From Macrosoma leucophasiata (lineage: Eukaryota > Arthropoda > Insecta > Lepidoptera > Hedylidae), in the NCBI GenBank assembly GCA_036365455.1, contig JAWQUS010000010.1, positions 24,352,501 through 24,416,500 on the forward strand: a stretch of 64,000 nt of DNA, in the 5' to 3' direction. The notes under the pieces were generated by a model. It made no database searches. It worked only from the letters and a program-made list of their open reading frames with translations, and was not told where the DNA came from. Each line of letters starts with the position of its first letter. The first letter of the stretch is position 1. Shown piece after piece: positions 51,604-62,105 of this stretch. The position numbers were made by a program, and so were the translations under genes.

Positions 51604-51795
51604 CGACCCGGTTAGTCCAGCGGTGTAAGAGGACCGTTTGATTCGAAGTGTCACGAGTCGATCCCCGCACCGGGACAAATATTTGTATGGATGGCCTACA
51701 GATGTTTCGGGTCTAGGTGTTTGTGTACAACAGCACCCACGATACAGGTTTATAACTAGTGTGGGGCTGTGAGTGTAAGCGTATTTATTTTATTT
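51604..51795 (+). mobile_element. tRNA-derived SINE
   Basis: GACGACCCGGTTAGTCCAGC head, GAGTCGATCCCCGCACCGG (B-box region missing one T), body CTACAGATGTTTCGGGTCTA and GCACCCACGATACAGG, end GTGAGTGTAAGCGTATTTAT. Confidence 0.8.
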
Positions 51796-51797
51796 AT

Positions 51798-51966
51798 GGC
51801 TTCCATCTTGGAAGCCTTGATGATGACAAGATGGATCGACAACCTGGTGACAATCGCGGGCAATCGCTGGATGGGGGATGACCCAGGACCACTCGTTGTG
51901 GCATTCTTTGGGGCCTTTGTTCAGCAGTGAACGTCTTTTGGCTGAAATGATAATGATTATGATTTA
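51798..51966 (+). repeat. RTE 3' end with snap-back start
   Basis: CAAGATGGATCGACAACCTG, GCGGGCAATCGCTGGATG, then TTGTTCAGCAGTGAACGTC and a decayed (GAT)n. The left edge is a small hairpin (GGCTTCCA, TCT, TGGAAGCC at 51798-51816). Confidence 0.65.
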
Positions 51967-52013
51967 AGGCTTGAAGTTGTCCAGTCTGAAATGATGACTG
52001 TCAAGATTAGTTA

Positions 52014-52540
52014 TAGGTTAGGATCCCACTGTAGAATCATTTCGTTCATCCAGATATGCTGCAAAACTAATGTTTACGCATATTTATAATCTATATAATA
52101 CGAGTATATTATATCAACTAGATTGCCTATCAAAATTTGGCCGCAAAATTATTCTTAATAAAATTATTTTGTCTTTAACAGCCAGCAACTCTTATTTGCG
52201 GCTGATTTAATTTGGCTCCCGCATAATTATCATAATAATGAGAAAAAAATGCTTGAATGTGATATCTACTCGTAAATAACACATGTACGTTATGGACACG
52301 GAACAAAAATACGCAACGGCAGCCGTGATTTGTTACAGTATTTATACATATTGCCGTGAAATGGATGATATTTTATTGAAACTAATAAAAATTCCTTCCC
52401 AAAATTATAAAAAAAACTTGCGGCCATTTTTTATAAGGAACCTAGTGGAAATATATTCTCTAGATTACAAATATGCGTAAAAATTAGGTTTATAGCATAT
52501 CTGGACGAACGAAATGATTCTGCAGTGGGATCCCAACCTA
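52014..52540. mobile_element. Long-TIR MITE, copy 2 (527 bp)
   Basis: Same family and orientation as 47707-48256. Ends TAGGTTAGGATCCCACTG and CAGTGGGATCCCAACCTA, with TTA on both sides (52011-52013 and 52541-52543). Confidence 0.75.
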
Positions 52541-52812
52541 TTAAAGATCTTGTAATACAACTGACAACAATAAATATTATAGGTATGTAGATTTTCCCCC
52601 GTATATTCACAGTCAATGTTTTTCCATTTAACATCACCCCAAGACAATTCGTAACATTACTCACATAGTAAAAAAATACTGGCGAATAAAAAAGTTAGCG
52701 GAAACAACGCTTCGCGGTTGCTCGAACAGAAAAAAAAATACCTACATAAACGTTGAGCCGTTTTATGGTACCGCAGAACCTGGCTCCGGGCACTAACACT
52801 GCAACAATGTAT

Positions 52813-53420
52813 TGTGCCTTGTTTACACGAATTTTGTACTAATCACTTAGTACAAACTTGCTTGACAAATGAAAAGTTCTAATTTATTTGGGCTCGAGTG
52901 ATGAAGTTGGCGGGCGTAGACCAAAAACCAATATTTCTATCTAATACAGATGTTCAAAATTCAGTAGTTTTTTTCTGATTTCCAAAATTATTATATCGAT
53001 ATATTAATCTGCATAAAAGATATATGGTGATATAAGACACCCTAGTTCCTTAGAGGTATTTTGACAGGTCAAAATTCAGCATTGTTCTTTGTTTGGCAGA
53101 TGGAAAAAGCTTATAAGTGGAGTATTAAACAGCATTAGACCTGAAAATGTGCTTACATATTGTTTGCATTCTTTACCATGTTACAGATTACTTCTCATTT
53201 GGCTTCAAATTGCCACAAAATTGATTAAATTTTGTAGGCAGTGCTTGCTTTAATAAACCGATATTACCAGTTCTATTGTCTAACTAAATAGACAAAACGA
53301 TTCAAGTAAAAATTGCTAGTGCAGACAGTTTCCCTAAAATATAATTTATGTCTTTTTCAGCATGTGTAAAAATATAAGTACTAATCACTATTAACTAAGC
53401 ACGTGCAAACAAGGCATAAG
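52813..53420. mobile_element. MITE candidate with imperfect ends
   Basis: GTGCCTTGTTTACACGAATT and TACTAATCACTTAG at the left have inverse counterparts at the right (AGTACTAATCACTATTAACT, CACGTGCAAACAAGGCATAA). Arms of about 45 bp, imperfect. No coding frame. Confidence 0.45.
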
Positions 53421-53585
53421 TGTTTATGTTTGGTTTTAAAACCGAAATTGGGTTTTAAAGAAAGTTGAGGTTTGTTGTACAATGGCGGAGCTTTCACGAG
53501 ATCATTCGCAGTTTATTCATGAACAGAACAGACAAACATTATATTATGCTTGGAAAGAAATTGATTGATTTCAATACAATACCTT

Positions 53586-53795
53586 GTTTTATGTCATGAG
53601 GTGCCAAACAAGCATACAGTCCACATTAATGGTAAGTAATACTGAAGCCTATGAACATCTACATGAAACCAGAGGTTTCAACTTAGGTGCGTTGCCACTC
53701 TTAAGGTCTAAGGTGTTATGCCTCTGTGCCGCATTTACAGGGCCGTAAATTAGCACCTGGCCGGTGATGAACACCACCCTACGCTCCGTCATCGG
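53586..53795 (-). repeat. Family 1 element, diverged and 5'-truncated
   Basis: TTTTATGTCATGAGGTGCC, AAGGTCTAAGGTGTTATGCC and TACAGGGCCGTAAATTAGC match. The 5' end is lost. Confidence 0.65.
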
Positions 53796-53948
53796 ACTGG
53801 TCCTTACTAGGACTTTGGACGCTACGATAGACTTTTTTGAAAGATTACGCCGCTACCAATCTTATGAGACCATCCTTCTATGATAGCCCCAAGACCAAAA
53901 AGCCTTATATAAATCGCCTTAGTAGTGCCCCATATGTATCGGTAGTTC

Positions 53949-53974
53949 ATTGACTTTGCCTCAGCAAAGTCAAT
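53949..53974. other. 11-bp perfect hairpin
   Basis: ATTGACTTTGC, CTCA, GCAAAGTCAAT. The arm sequence recurs nearby in CTTCAGCAAAGTTGATC. Confidence 0.7.
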
Positions 53975-54029
53975 TTTTGTCTTCAGCAAAGTTGATCAAC
54001 TAACCTACCACGTAAAGGTGAGAGTGGGG

Positions 54030-56037
54030 TTGCTGTGCAGAGGCTAGCGTGCAGCAAAATAATAAAAGAACGCACAAATAAAAATATTACCAAACCTAAA
54101 AAAAACATAACACTGAATATCCACAATAAGATAACGTCCGATCCGAACCAGGTATCTAATCACTTCAATGAGTTTTTTGCATCGGTGGGAGGGACTGGAA
54201 TTAGTAGTGCGGCCGGCGCTAGCGCAGCGCGTGCACGTCGTGCCCTGCACCGCGTCGAGCACTCCTTATTCCTTAGCCCAGTCGAACCACGCGAAGTATA
54301 CCTCATTATAAAACACCTCAAGGCCAAATACAGCTATGGTGTGGACGAGCTCCAGCCCATATTATTAAAAAAATGCGCTGAAGAATTGACATTACCTTAC
54401 TACATTTTAATAAACCAGTCATTCCTAGAAGGTGCTTTTCCAAACCTACTAAAAACCTCTATAGTTAAACCTATACATAAAAAATCATCGAAACAAGACC
54501 CAAATAATTATAGACCAATAGCCCTACTGCCGACTTCTTCAAAAATCTTTGAAAAAGCAATGCAAAAACGCCTAAACTCTTACTGCGAAAAGTATGGCCT
54601 ATACGATGACTCTCAAAATGGATTTAGAAAAAACCGTTCAACTATTCTAGCCGTTTATAAGTATATGCAAAAAGCCCTTGACATTATTAATGAAAAAAAA
54701 ATACGCGATAGGAATATTACTAGATATGACTAAAGCATACGACAAAGTACAGTTTGATATACTGCTAGACAAATTATATGACTTAGGCATACGTGGAATA
54801 GCTCATGACTGGTTCAGTTCATACCTTAAAAATCGATTGCAAATTGTAGAATTAGAATACTTTGACTCCGAAACCGGTATAATTACAATGACTAGATCTA
54901 ATACTATTGACATAAATAATTCAATCCCGCAAGGCAGCGTTTTAGGATGTATCTTATTTTTACTGTATATAAATGACCTTCCAAAAATTATTAACAATTT
55001 CTGTGTTCTATTTGCTGACGATATTTCCCTCTTGACATCTTGTAATAACATTGACAATTTAAATAATGACCTTACTGACATATTTAATAATATAATAAAT
55101 TGGATGAATGACCATAATCTTGAAATAAATTTTAATAAAACAAAATTAATGCAATATAAACCTCACCAAAAAGCCCCACTTGACATTAACTTTATATATA
55201 AAAATTCAAATATTGAATGTGTTGACACGTTTACCTTATTAGGACTAGAAATCGATACAAACATTAAATGGAAAAATCACGTACAAAAAATTAGAAACAA
55301 ACTATCAAGTTTTACATATGCCCTAAAAGAACTCCGAAAAGCTACTGACCAAAAAACTGCACTAACCGCGTATTACGCATATGCATACTCGTGGCTCAGG
55401 TATGGAATATTACTTTGGGGCAACAGCGTGGACGTTCACCACGTCTTTACGTTACAAAAAAAATGCATCCGTATCCTGACTAATATTGACAATAGAGACA
55501 CTTGTAAACCGCACTTTATAAGCAATAATTTGTTAACATTGACATCTATATATATATTAGAAGCATGCAATTTTGTAAAAAAATATCCCGAAACTTTCAA
55601 TATGCGAGACAAACAACCGCGACGATATCAAAGTCGCCAAAAAAACAAGTTAGAAATCCCCGCCTCTAAACTTAAGATATATCATTCAGGGCCTTATGCT
55701 ATGTGCGTTAAAATTTTTAATAAACTACCAGGAAATATAAGAGAATCCAAAAATAGCCCAAATTTTATTAAAATATTAAAAGAGTATCTCCTCAAAAAAT
55801 GTTTCTACAAACTATCAGAATATTTTGAAAACACTGATGACTGTCTAAAAATATAAATATATAAATGCTTAAAAATGAATCGGTTTGCTCTCACTGCATT
55901 AAATGGATTTCATTCAAATAGGGTTCATTTGCGACATTCTAACAAAAATGTAATAATATACCACCATTATAATTACTGTAATTACCTACTGTAACAAATG
56001 AAAGCAATAAATATTGAGTATTGAGTATTGAGTAATT
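54030..56037 (+). mobile_element. 5'-truncated Jockey/CR1-type LINE
   Basis: Keeps the RT domain, C-terminal region, 3' UTR and a (TATTGAG)n tail at 56011-56037. The endonuclease-bearing 5' part is absent. No clear target duplication was found. Confidence 0.8.
54035..55856 (+). pseudogene. Non-LTR reverse transcriptase, one frameshift
   Basis: Frame one (54035-54733) starts just before the RT domain and includes DPNNYRPIALLPTSSKIFEK and QNGFRKNRST. Frame two (54678-55856) has the motif A aspartate in LLDMTKAYDKV, then PQGSVLGCILFLLYINDL and the catalytic FADDISLL box, and runs on to a complete-looking C-terminus. The two frames join at a run of nine A (54693-54701), where a 1-nt length change would restore a single frame, so the break is either a real mutation or a homopolymer error. 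Lacking its endonuclease half, the copy is dead regardless. Fits the Jockey/CR1 group. Confidence 0.85.
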
Positions 56038-56039
56038 GA

Positions 56040-56670
56040 TCACACATTATATCCGCCTTAGATATAGAATCTATATAAAATAAAATCACCAAAATATTAC
56101 TTCCAAACTGCACCTAATTGGTTAAATCGTATTTGTGTTTTTCATAGTCAGACAAAAGTTAGTTTGAAAAAAAATATTTATAAAATAGCAAAAATTATAA
56201 ACCTAATAATTATGAAATACTTTTAGACAGCACTGACGGCAAAAAATATAGCGGTGCGAAGATCGTTGATTACAATAATATTGTCATTAAGTGTAATGCA
56301 ATTTGTTGCAAATGCAAATACTTTAATCTTTTATAGAAAATGCTAACAAAACAACAGACACTAAATGCATTTCCTACCTTCAATTTAACGCACTCGCTAA
56401 TTTGAAGACAAAAGGAAGCCATACAAAGGGATATTTCTAAGCATTTTGTTGGAAAAATAACAAAATTTCATAAAGCGTCACGTATCCGGCCAGAGCAACC
56501 CTTTAGGGGGTATCTCCTCGTAAATATTCAAGGTTACATATGCGAACACAATTTTTTCCGAATTTACTCGTCGGCGTGCGCTCGGCCGCTAAGGTAGCGT
56601 GCATTTTTAAATGTGTTTAATTATTTGAATGAAGGATGTGTGTTAATTCTTTAAACTTACGGAAAAGGAT
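56040..56670. other. No recognised feature
   Basis: AT-rich, with no frame over 60 codons. Confidence 0.3.
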
Positions 56671-56672
56671 TA

Positions 56673-56798
56673 ATGCTGGGTTGGACCAAGATATTTGTTA
56701 AAGTTGCTGTAACAAATCACGTCCTTCTCTAACCTAAAGAAATCTGTGTGTGATATGTTACAATAACCTTAACAAATATATTGGTGCAACCCAGCTTT
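56673..56798. mobile_element. Short foldback MITE (~126 bp)
   Basis: TGCTGGGTTGGACCAAGATA...GTAACAAATCAC inverted against GTGATATGTTACAATAACC...GGTGCAACCCAGC. Almost the whole unit is one hairpin. The GCTGGGTTGCACC end is one I associate with common lepidopteran MITEs. Confidence 0.7.
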
Positions 56799-56799
56799 A

Positions 56800-57835
56800 T
56801 TGATAGGCTTTATTTTCGAGCCTCTATTACTATTTTTAAAACAATTTAAAAGACACAAGATCAGACCATAAGTTTGTTTTTTTTGTCCTTATAACGACTT
56901 AGTAAAATTATTGCAAGATTATTTTGAAAATAATACTTTTTTTTAAAAAGATAAAATAGTTCTAAGTTTTTTTGATGTTTTTTTTTAGTATATTTACCTT
57001 TATTACCTTTTGAACTCTGCCCGTGAATGACGAAGAACGTCTCTATTTCTAAACTCTCTATTTGTTATCTATTTGTAAAAGAAAAAATGAGACATTCTAC
57101 TGATGTACTATAGATACACAAGTCAAGTACATACTTCTTGAGTATAAATTTTTATGTTGATAATTAAATTGTTAACAGACATGGCATGTGTATCTTTTGT
57201 TATTCACCATAGTTCAAAAGGTAATTAATTTTTTAACGTATTACAAGCGATTTATGCTAAAAGATAAAAAAAAACTGATTTTAATTTTGAAATAATGAAA
57301 TTCGAAACCCTTAAAATTGGTAACTGACCAGCCAGCCAGTGATGACACAAGTACAGACTACTTGCGCCATCATCGCCTTTAAATACCTCGTAGCTAGATA
57401 CGAATAAATTAAGGGCACCTCTCACATATATTTGAGATGAGCAAAAAGTATCTTGATCAAAAGATAAAATCACGAACCAAAAATTGACTGATCAATCCAC
57501 GCGGTTTTCCTGGCCCCAACGTAAATAAGTTTGTAATATTATCATTGTTTTCGCACCCCGCCCTCCTCATTTGAATACACCCTATTTATTGTGAGTTTTT
57601 TCTTCCCGTGCGCTGTTTCCTCCGAATTATCGAATAACATTTCTCGCCGGGTCGTATTATCGCGGGATTCCGTACCAACACCTCCGGTTATTTGATTTGA
57701 CGTTACAAAATAAACAGTGAATTGATAATATTTGTGGATGTTCACCGTTTAATAGAATTTTATCTTTATTCTTGTACGGTAAGTGGATGTACTTTGTATT
57801 ATGTTTTAAAGAAAAACGGCAAGAAAAATTTGACT
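56800..57835. other. No recognised feature
   Basis: A 73-codon minus frame at 57252-57473 and a 67-codon one at 57542-57745 show no motif. Confidence 0.3.
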
Positions 57836-57836
57836 T

Positions 57837-57913
57837 CAGGCGAGACTCGAACTCGCGGCCACTGGGAATCTAGTCCAGCTGCTTTTCCAACGGAGCTACT
57901 GAAGTCCTGCCCG
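57837..57913 (-). repeat. tRNA-like SINE head
   Basis: The minus strand folds partly as a tRNA: acceptor GACTTCA/TGAAGTC is perfect, and the T arm GCGAG-TTCGAGT-CTCGC is intact. The D arm and anticodon stem have mismatches and the anticodon loop reads CTAGATT. Sequence on the left continues as a SINE-like body, so I call it a SINE head or tRNA pseudogene, not a working tRNA. Confidence 0.55.
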
Positions 57914-57954
57914 ATTTGTCAAATCTTTCCTTCACATTTATTGCATTGCCTTAT

Positions 57955-58145
57955 GGTGGCAGCAGCGCCATCTATTGCCACACTATGCTAGTTAGGCAAC
58001 CGATATAATAATACTTAGTAGGGGAGACCTAGGAGAGTTGTGACAAAGGTAAGTTGTGACAAAGACGATTTCTCCCTATTTAAAATCGTTAGTGAGCTGG
58101 CTTCAACGCTAGTTTGCGAGTTGAAAGATGCGCTACTTGACTAAG
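57955..58145. repeat. Probable dispersed repeats
   Basis: GGCAGCAGCGCCATCTATTG and AGGAGAGTTGTGACAAAGGT with a second AAGTTGTGACAAAG look like fragments of widespread repeats. Class and ends not determined. Confidence 0.3.
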
Positions 58146-58179
58146 TAGGATATCTATAGGTGTTATTTGGTAGATCTAA

Positions 58180-58318
58180 ATCAAAGAATCACTCAGCCGA
58201 AAGACGTGCACAGCTGGACAAAAGCCTTGTCCAATAAGGCCCAAAAGAGTTTTATGCGTCATTCGGTGACTTTTCGCGGGACGCTGTTGTCCATCCCTCG
58301 TTACTGTATTTGCCAAAT
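58180..58318 (-). repeat. RTE-related 3' end / SINE (family E)
   Basis: AGCCGAAAGACGTGCACAGC then AAAAGCCTTGTCC, TTTTCGCGGGACGCTGTTGT. Shortened. Confidence 0.5.
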
Positions 58319-58324
58319 ACAACT

Positions 58325-58506
58325 TACAACTCACAGCCTCACATTAGGTATAAACCTATGTCGTGGATGCCGTTGTACACATACACAAACACCCAGACCA
58401 GAAACAAATATCTATAGGCCATACAAATATTTGTCCCGGTGCGGGGATCGAACTGACCCTTCGAATCAAACGGTCATCTCAAATCGCTGCACTAACAGGG
58501 TCGTAA
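58325..58506 (-). mobile_element. tRNA-derived SINE
   Basis: Minus strand: A-box region CCTGTTAGTGCAGCG, a B-box region shortened to GGGTCAGTTCGATCCCCGC, and body CTATAGATATTTGTTTCTGG. The left end meets a family E fragment at 58318, as at 51434-51795. Confidence 0.75.
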
Positions 58507-58509
58507 AAG

Positions 58510-59034
58510 GTATAAGTACTAAATTCCATGCAGACAGAAACGTGGGCAAAGGCTAGCGAAGTGCTGTTTCAATCTGTATCCACTTAGTAAGTGGAAGTAA
58601 TTTTAAATAATTAATTAAAGTACCGTTGTCCCCGTTCACGGGGACACGGGCCGCGGGGACAGCGGGAATAAACCAGTACCACAACACAACTTGCCAAAAA
58701 GGCTAATATTTCAAAGCTACATGTAAAAATAAAGATATTTGCTTATAACAACGATGGATTTGTTTTGTTCAGTCGAGTTGTTTTTTACGAATTACGTATT
58801 TGAAATATCAACCACCATCTTAAGGCTTACTAGAAGATGTTTAGCACCTTTTATTGGAGTGTGTTATATTTTTGCATTCAAAAGATAACCGTATAAATCC
58901 AACTTAATGCATAATTCAATCGCTAGTGTTAATGTTCGGGATGTTCCGTAACATAAAAACTGCTAATAAATTAAACACTGATTTCACTGTAAATTGATTA
59001 TATTTAAACTGTTAACTGATAATAATGCTAATGA
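58510..59034. other. No gene; GC-rich hairpin at 58627
   Basis: TGTCCCCGT, TC, ACGGGGACA (58627-58646) is a perfect 9-bp stem, followed by further GGGGACA copies. The rest is AT-rich and empty. Confidence 0.5.
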
Positions 59035-59216
59035 CTGAATGGTCGAGTTCTGTCTGATGGTGGGGTCAAAAGTCTTATGAATCAGAGTGCATATATGAAG
59101 AGAATGATGAAGGTAGACAAGGCACGAGAGGTATGTCAGGACCGGGATATCTGGCGCTCTACACTCTCTGCCTACCCCGTTAGGGACCTGGCGTGAGGAT
59201 ACATACATACATACTG
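59035..59216 (+). pseudogene. LINE family F C-terminal fragment
   Basis: Sense on +: CTGTCTGATGGTGGGGTCAA, ATGAAGAGAATGATGAAGGT, then CCCCGTTAGGGACCTGGCGT and a (CATA)n tail. Frame broken near the 5' end. Confidence 0.7.
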
Positions 59217-59567
59217 AATGATAAGTGAAACTGATTGACGCGTTATGCGCGGACGCGGTAATGACGTGAACTGACTTATGTGACAATACTAGTCAAACTG
59301 AAAATGCTGACACAAACACTTTGTACGTAAACCGTACAGTTAATAAGCAAAATCCAAATTAATTCAAACTTTTCGATTATGAGTCCGAAAACAGCCGATC
59401 TCGCTCGATCTCATATTAGCATAACGCGGATAAATATTAGGTAACTACATTTAGCAGCAACATAAATCGTCTATCAGTTACCCTATTATAACCCCTACCA
59501 CACGTGCATAAGGCGTACGTTCGCATTACATTGCCGCGAGATCGCGTTTGCGTATTATTAATATTTC

Positions 59568-59700
59568 ATGAGCATACCATTGGGAATGGGCTTCGCGCTC
59601 GATTGGGTCTGTATGACCGACGGGCCGGGAGGTGAGTTCGAATTGGAATTGTGGTTCGAGATACAATGGTTCCGTCATTGCTGGAATTGGACGAGCCTTT
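59568..59700 (+). CDS. Small candidate coding exon, unrecognised
   Basis: An ATG opens MSIPLGMGFALDWVCMTDG, and GGTGAGTT, a good splice donor, lies at 59631-59638. If unspliced, the frame runs to 44 codons and is Trp-rich at its end (IQWFRHCWNWTSL). An in-frame stop precedes the ATG, and the start context is weak. GC content is higher than the flanks. It could be a first exon, a micropeptide or chance. Its phase does not fit a direct join to the exon at 60227. Confidence 0.2.
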
Positions 59701-60226
59701 GATCTGTATATTGTACGTCACGTGTCATTGCAAGGATGAGTGAATCCTTATCATTTTATGGTGTGAAATAGCTTGTGAATACTGATGATAGTCGGTTTTA
59801 TGGTGGGGGATGATTGAAAATATTACATTTCTCGTATTAGCTTCTGCTTGAGAATATACGCGTGGATTTTCAATACATTTAAAACGACTCTTCTGCGGTC
59901 TAGCAGCAGTATGTTTGCCGAACGATATACGTATATCCTCAAATACCTATTGAGCAAAAGCCAATCATCCCTCCGCACCAAACCGACACCAAATGCTAGA
60001 TTTAATTGAACCTTTCATAAACTTCCCAAGAACCACTCATATCAAACTTGAGCTTTCTAAGCCCAGTGGTTTCGACTAAGCAAGCATGTTCACTCAGTCT
60101 TACAAAAGTTATTGCATATAATATGTTGCCGCATCAGAAGCGATCATCTAGCTACTGCGAATGTTAGTTGAAGGAAATGCTTAGCGGTCGTGCATATTGT
60201 CGGTGTATTTCTTATAACGTCCTTAG
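59701..60226. other. No recognised feature; possible intron
   Basis: No frame of note. A pyrimidine-rich stretch ending TTATAACGTCCTTAG reaches 60226, the edge of the next open frame. Confidence 0.3.
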
Positions 60227-60664
60227 ACAAAACACTTAAGCAACTGCATCCTGGGCGAGACGACATGTTACGTCAGGGTCGGTAGATATTACAAGGATAT
60301 TTACCTAAAAAGCTTCGATCGGCAAATAACTATTATCGACTTGCCATATTGCTACAAGGTTCCGACCATCCCTTTATCGCTTTTAATAAAAAGAGATACA
60401 GACGATATTCCACCCGAAATTCTAATGAATGGAAATCATTTTGTCATCACTTTTGAAGCTGGTGGCTTATATTATCTTACGAAATGTACAACATGCCTAA
60501 CATCCCTATTGATATCGACATTCAAAATTTCGCAGGGCTCCTCAATTTTTATCGATGTATCCGAAGACCCAAATCCATTTCGCTACTATCTTTTTAGCTC
60601 AGCAATATTAAATATAGATATTTATCCAGGACAAAATAAATATATACCAACTAACCCTCCGTAA
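60227..60664 (+). CDS. Candidate terminal exon of an unknown host gene
   Basis: 145 sense codons in a row in AT-rich DNA, ending in TAA at 60662-60664. The frame begins right after TGTATTTCTTATAACGTCCTTAG, so a splice acceptor AG coincides with the upstream stop, which suits a last exon. The translation starts TKHLSNCILGETTCYVRVGR and includes TIIDLPYCYKVPTIPL, VITFEAGGLYYLTKC, then FKISQGSSIFIDVSED. There are six cysteines in the first half (CILGETTC, PYCY, KCTTC). No domain is recognised and it is not an obvious transposon product. No clear AATAAA signal was seen after the stop. A decayed transposon frame remains possible. Confidence 0.4.
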   Translation, partial: TKHLSNCILGETTCYVRVGRYYKDIYLKSFDRQITIIDLPYCYKVPTIPLSLLIKRDTDDIPPEILMNGNHFVITFEAGGLYYLTKCTTCLTSLLISTFKISQGSSIFIDVSEDPNPFRYYLFSSAILNIDIYPGQNKYIPTNPP

Positions 60665-60909
60665 TGCGTGGATTACATACAATAACAATGCAGATTATCT
60701 ACAAGATAAACAGCCAACAATAACCATTCGAGATAATCAGCTTCCGAGGCGAACGATCCATATCGGTCCACTAACTGTGAACAAACATCGATATGTTTGA
60801 TTATGTTGTTACTGGATAGACTTATGTTGCGTACTAACAATTGACAGAAGAATCTTTTGTCACTCTGTCAGTCAGGGTCAAAACCTTATGGGATACCTTA
60901 TGGGGAACC

Positions 60910-61222
60910 TTTTTTACGCAACGAATGTGACAAACAAGCATGCAGCCAACGTGAATTTTTACTGGTGATAGAGTTTCAGTGCAGGTGCTCGAGGGCGTAG
61001 GCACCACCATATTACCTAATTTATCTGCCGCTAAATGGTAGTGTTCAGCACTATCGTGTACTGGTTAGATGGTAATATATGGCCCTGTAATAAAAATTAC
61101 AGAGATATTATGACAACTTAGGTGTCAGTGGTGGCAACACGATACCGGAATCTAACTGGAACACAATACCGCCGAAAAACTACCATTTGGCGGCAGATAA
61201 ATTAGGTAATGCGGTAGTGCCT
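60910..61222. repeat. Family 1B copies in opposed orientation
   Basis: Outer pieces 60910-60956 and 61138-61222 read antisense (CAAACAAGCATGCAGCC; ATTTGGCGGCAGATAAATTA). The inner piece 60961-61137 is sense (ACTGGTGATAGAGTTTC...). It looks like one copy inside another, with loss of the middle of the host copy. Confidence 0.65.
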
Positions 61223-61429
61223 TATTAATCTAGAATACTGCTCTCGTTTGTGGGTGGGATGAATACCAGCTTGGTCCACTTGACTTCGACAAAGCCGCGC
61301 CGTACGTAACGTCAACGTCAACGATCCAGGACTCACTGACAGGCTCCTTGGGAGATTGTCAATTTTTAACATCTCTACAATGGTGGTACTCTGCTGAACT
61401 GTTTGATATGATGCCACTGTCTCACTTAC

Positions 61430-61735
61430 CACACCACACTACTCGCCGAAGAGTGCAGCACCTGGCAGTGCTCAACGGTGCGGTTTCCGGGTATGTTTCT
61501 GACTAGAACGTGTGATATAAGGTGAATTATGTAACAAACTTCCCTTAGAGGTGTTACAACATGGAGTTCTTCAAAAATGGTCTCAAAAGAGTCCTTCAGG
61601 GTTAGCAGCGCATTTTGCAACCCTCCTGGTGTTGCAAAATTAAATGTTCATAGGCGACGGTGACCACTTTCCATCAGGTCTGTCAACCTTTTGAGACAAA
61701 AAACAGGAAAAAAAACACGACGGCTTAGTTCTAGG
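61430..61735 (+). repeat. Non-LTR C-terminal/3' UTR fragment
   Basis: The + translation includes LPLRGVTTWSSSK and FCNPPGVAKLNVH, the end of an abundant lepidopteran LINE or its derived repeat. CATAGGCGACGGTGACCAC and CATCAGGTCTGTC follow, with an A-rich end near 61715. Confidence 0.55.
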
Positions 61736-62103
61736 AGGAAAGAGGCGTGAAAGTAGATTAACATTTAAAATTATCATATTCATCCAAATTTCAACCTTAA
61801 ACACACCTAGCCCTAAGCATTAGCTACCCAAATTATTTTCTTTTACAAGCAAACAATCGTTCACTGTGAAGAATGCTGCAGTAATTGAATTTATTTGTAT
61901 TCGTGTCGTCGTCGCGTGACTTGTCACCGCACTTCGGGTCTTTCGACGAGTTTACTGCTTAAAAATAGCTTAAAACTTTTTATGGGCCACCTTATCTGAT
62001 TGGGTGTACAACGAAAATGGTCTGTTGTAACATGTTCTTAAGTTAAGCTGTGAAAACTCGTTATGTGACCAGCACTCGCACTTACACGTGTTTCGTGCAC
62101 ATG
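61736..62103. other. No recognised feature
   Basis: AT-rich spacer before a mariner. Confidence 0.3.
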
Positions 62104-62105
62104 TA

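Noticed and set aside
57837..57913. Functional tRNA gene on the minus strand
   Set aside because: Acceptor and T arms are fine, but the D arm and anticodon stem are mismatched and SINE-like sequence follows.
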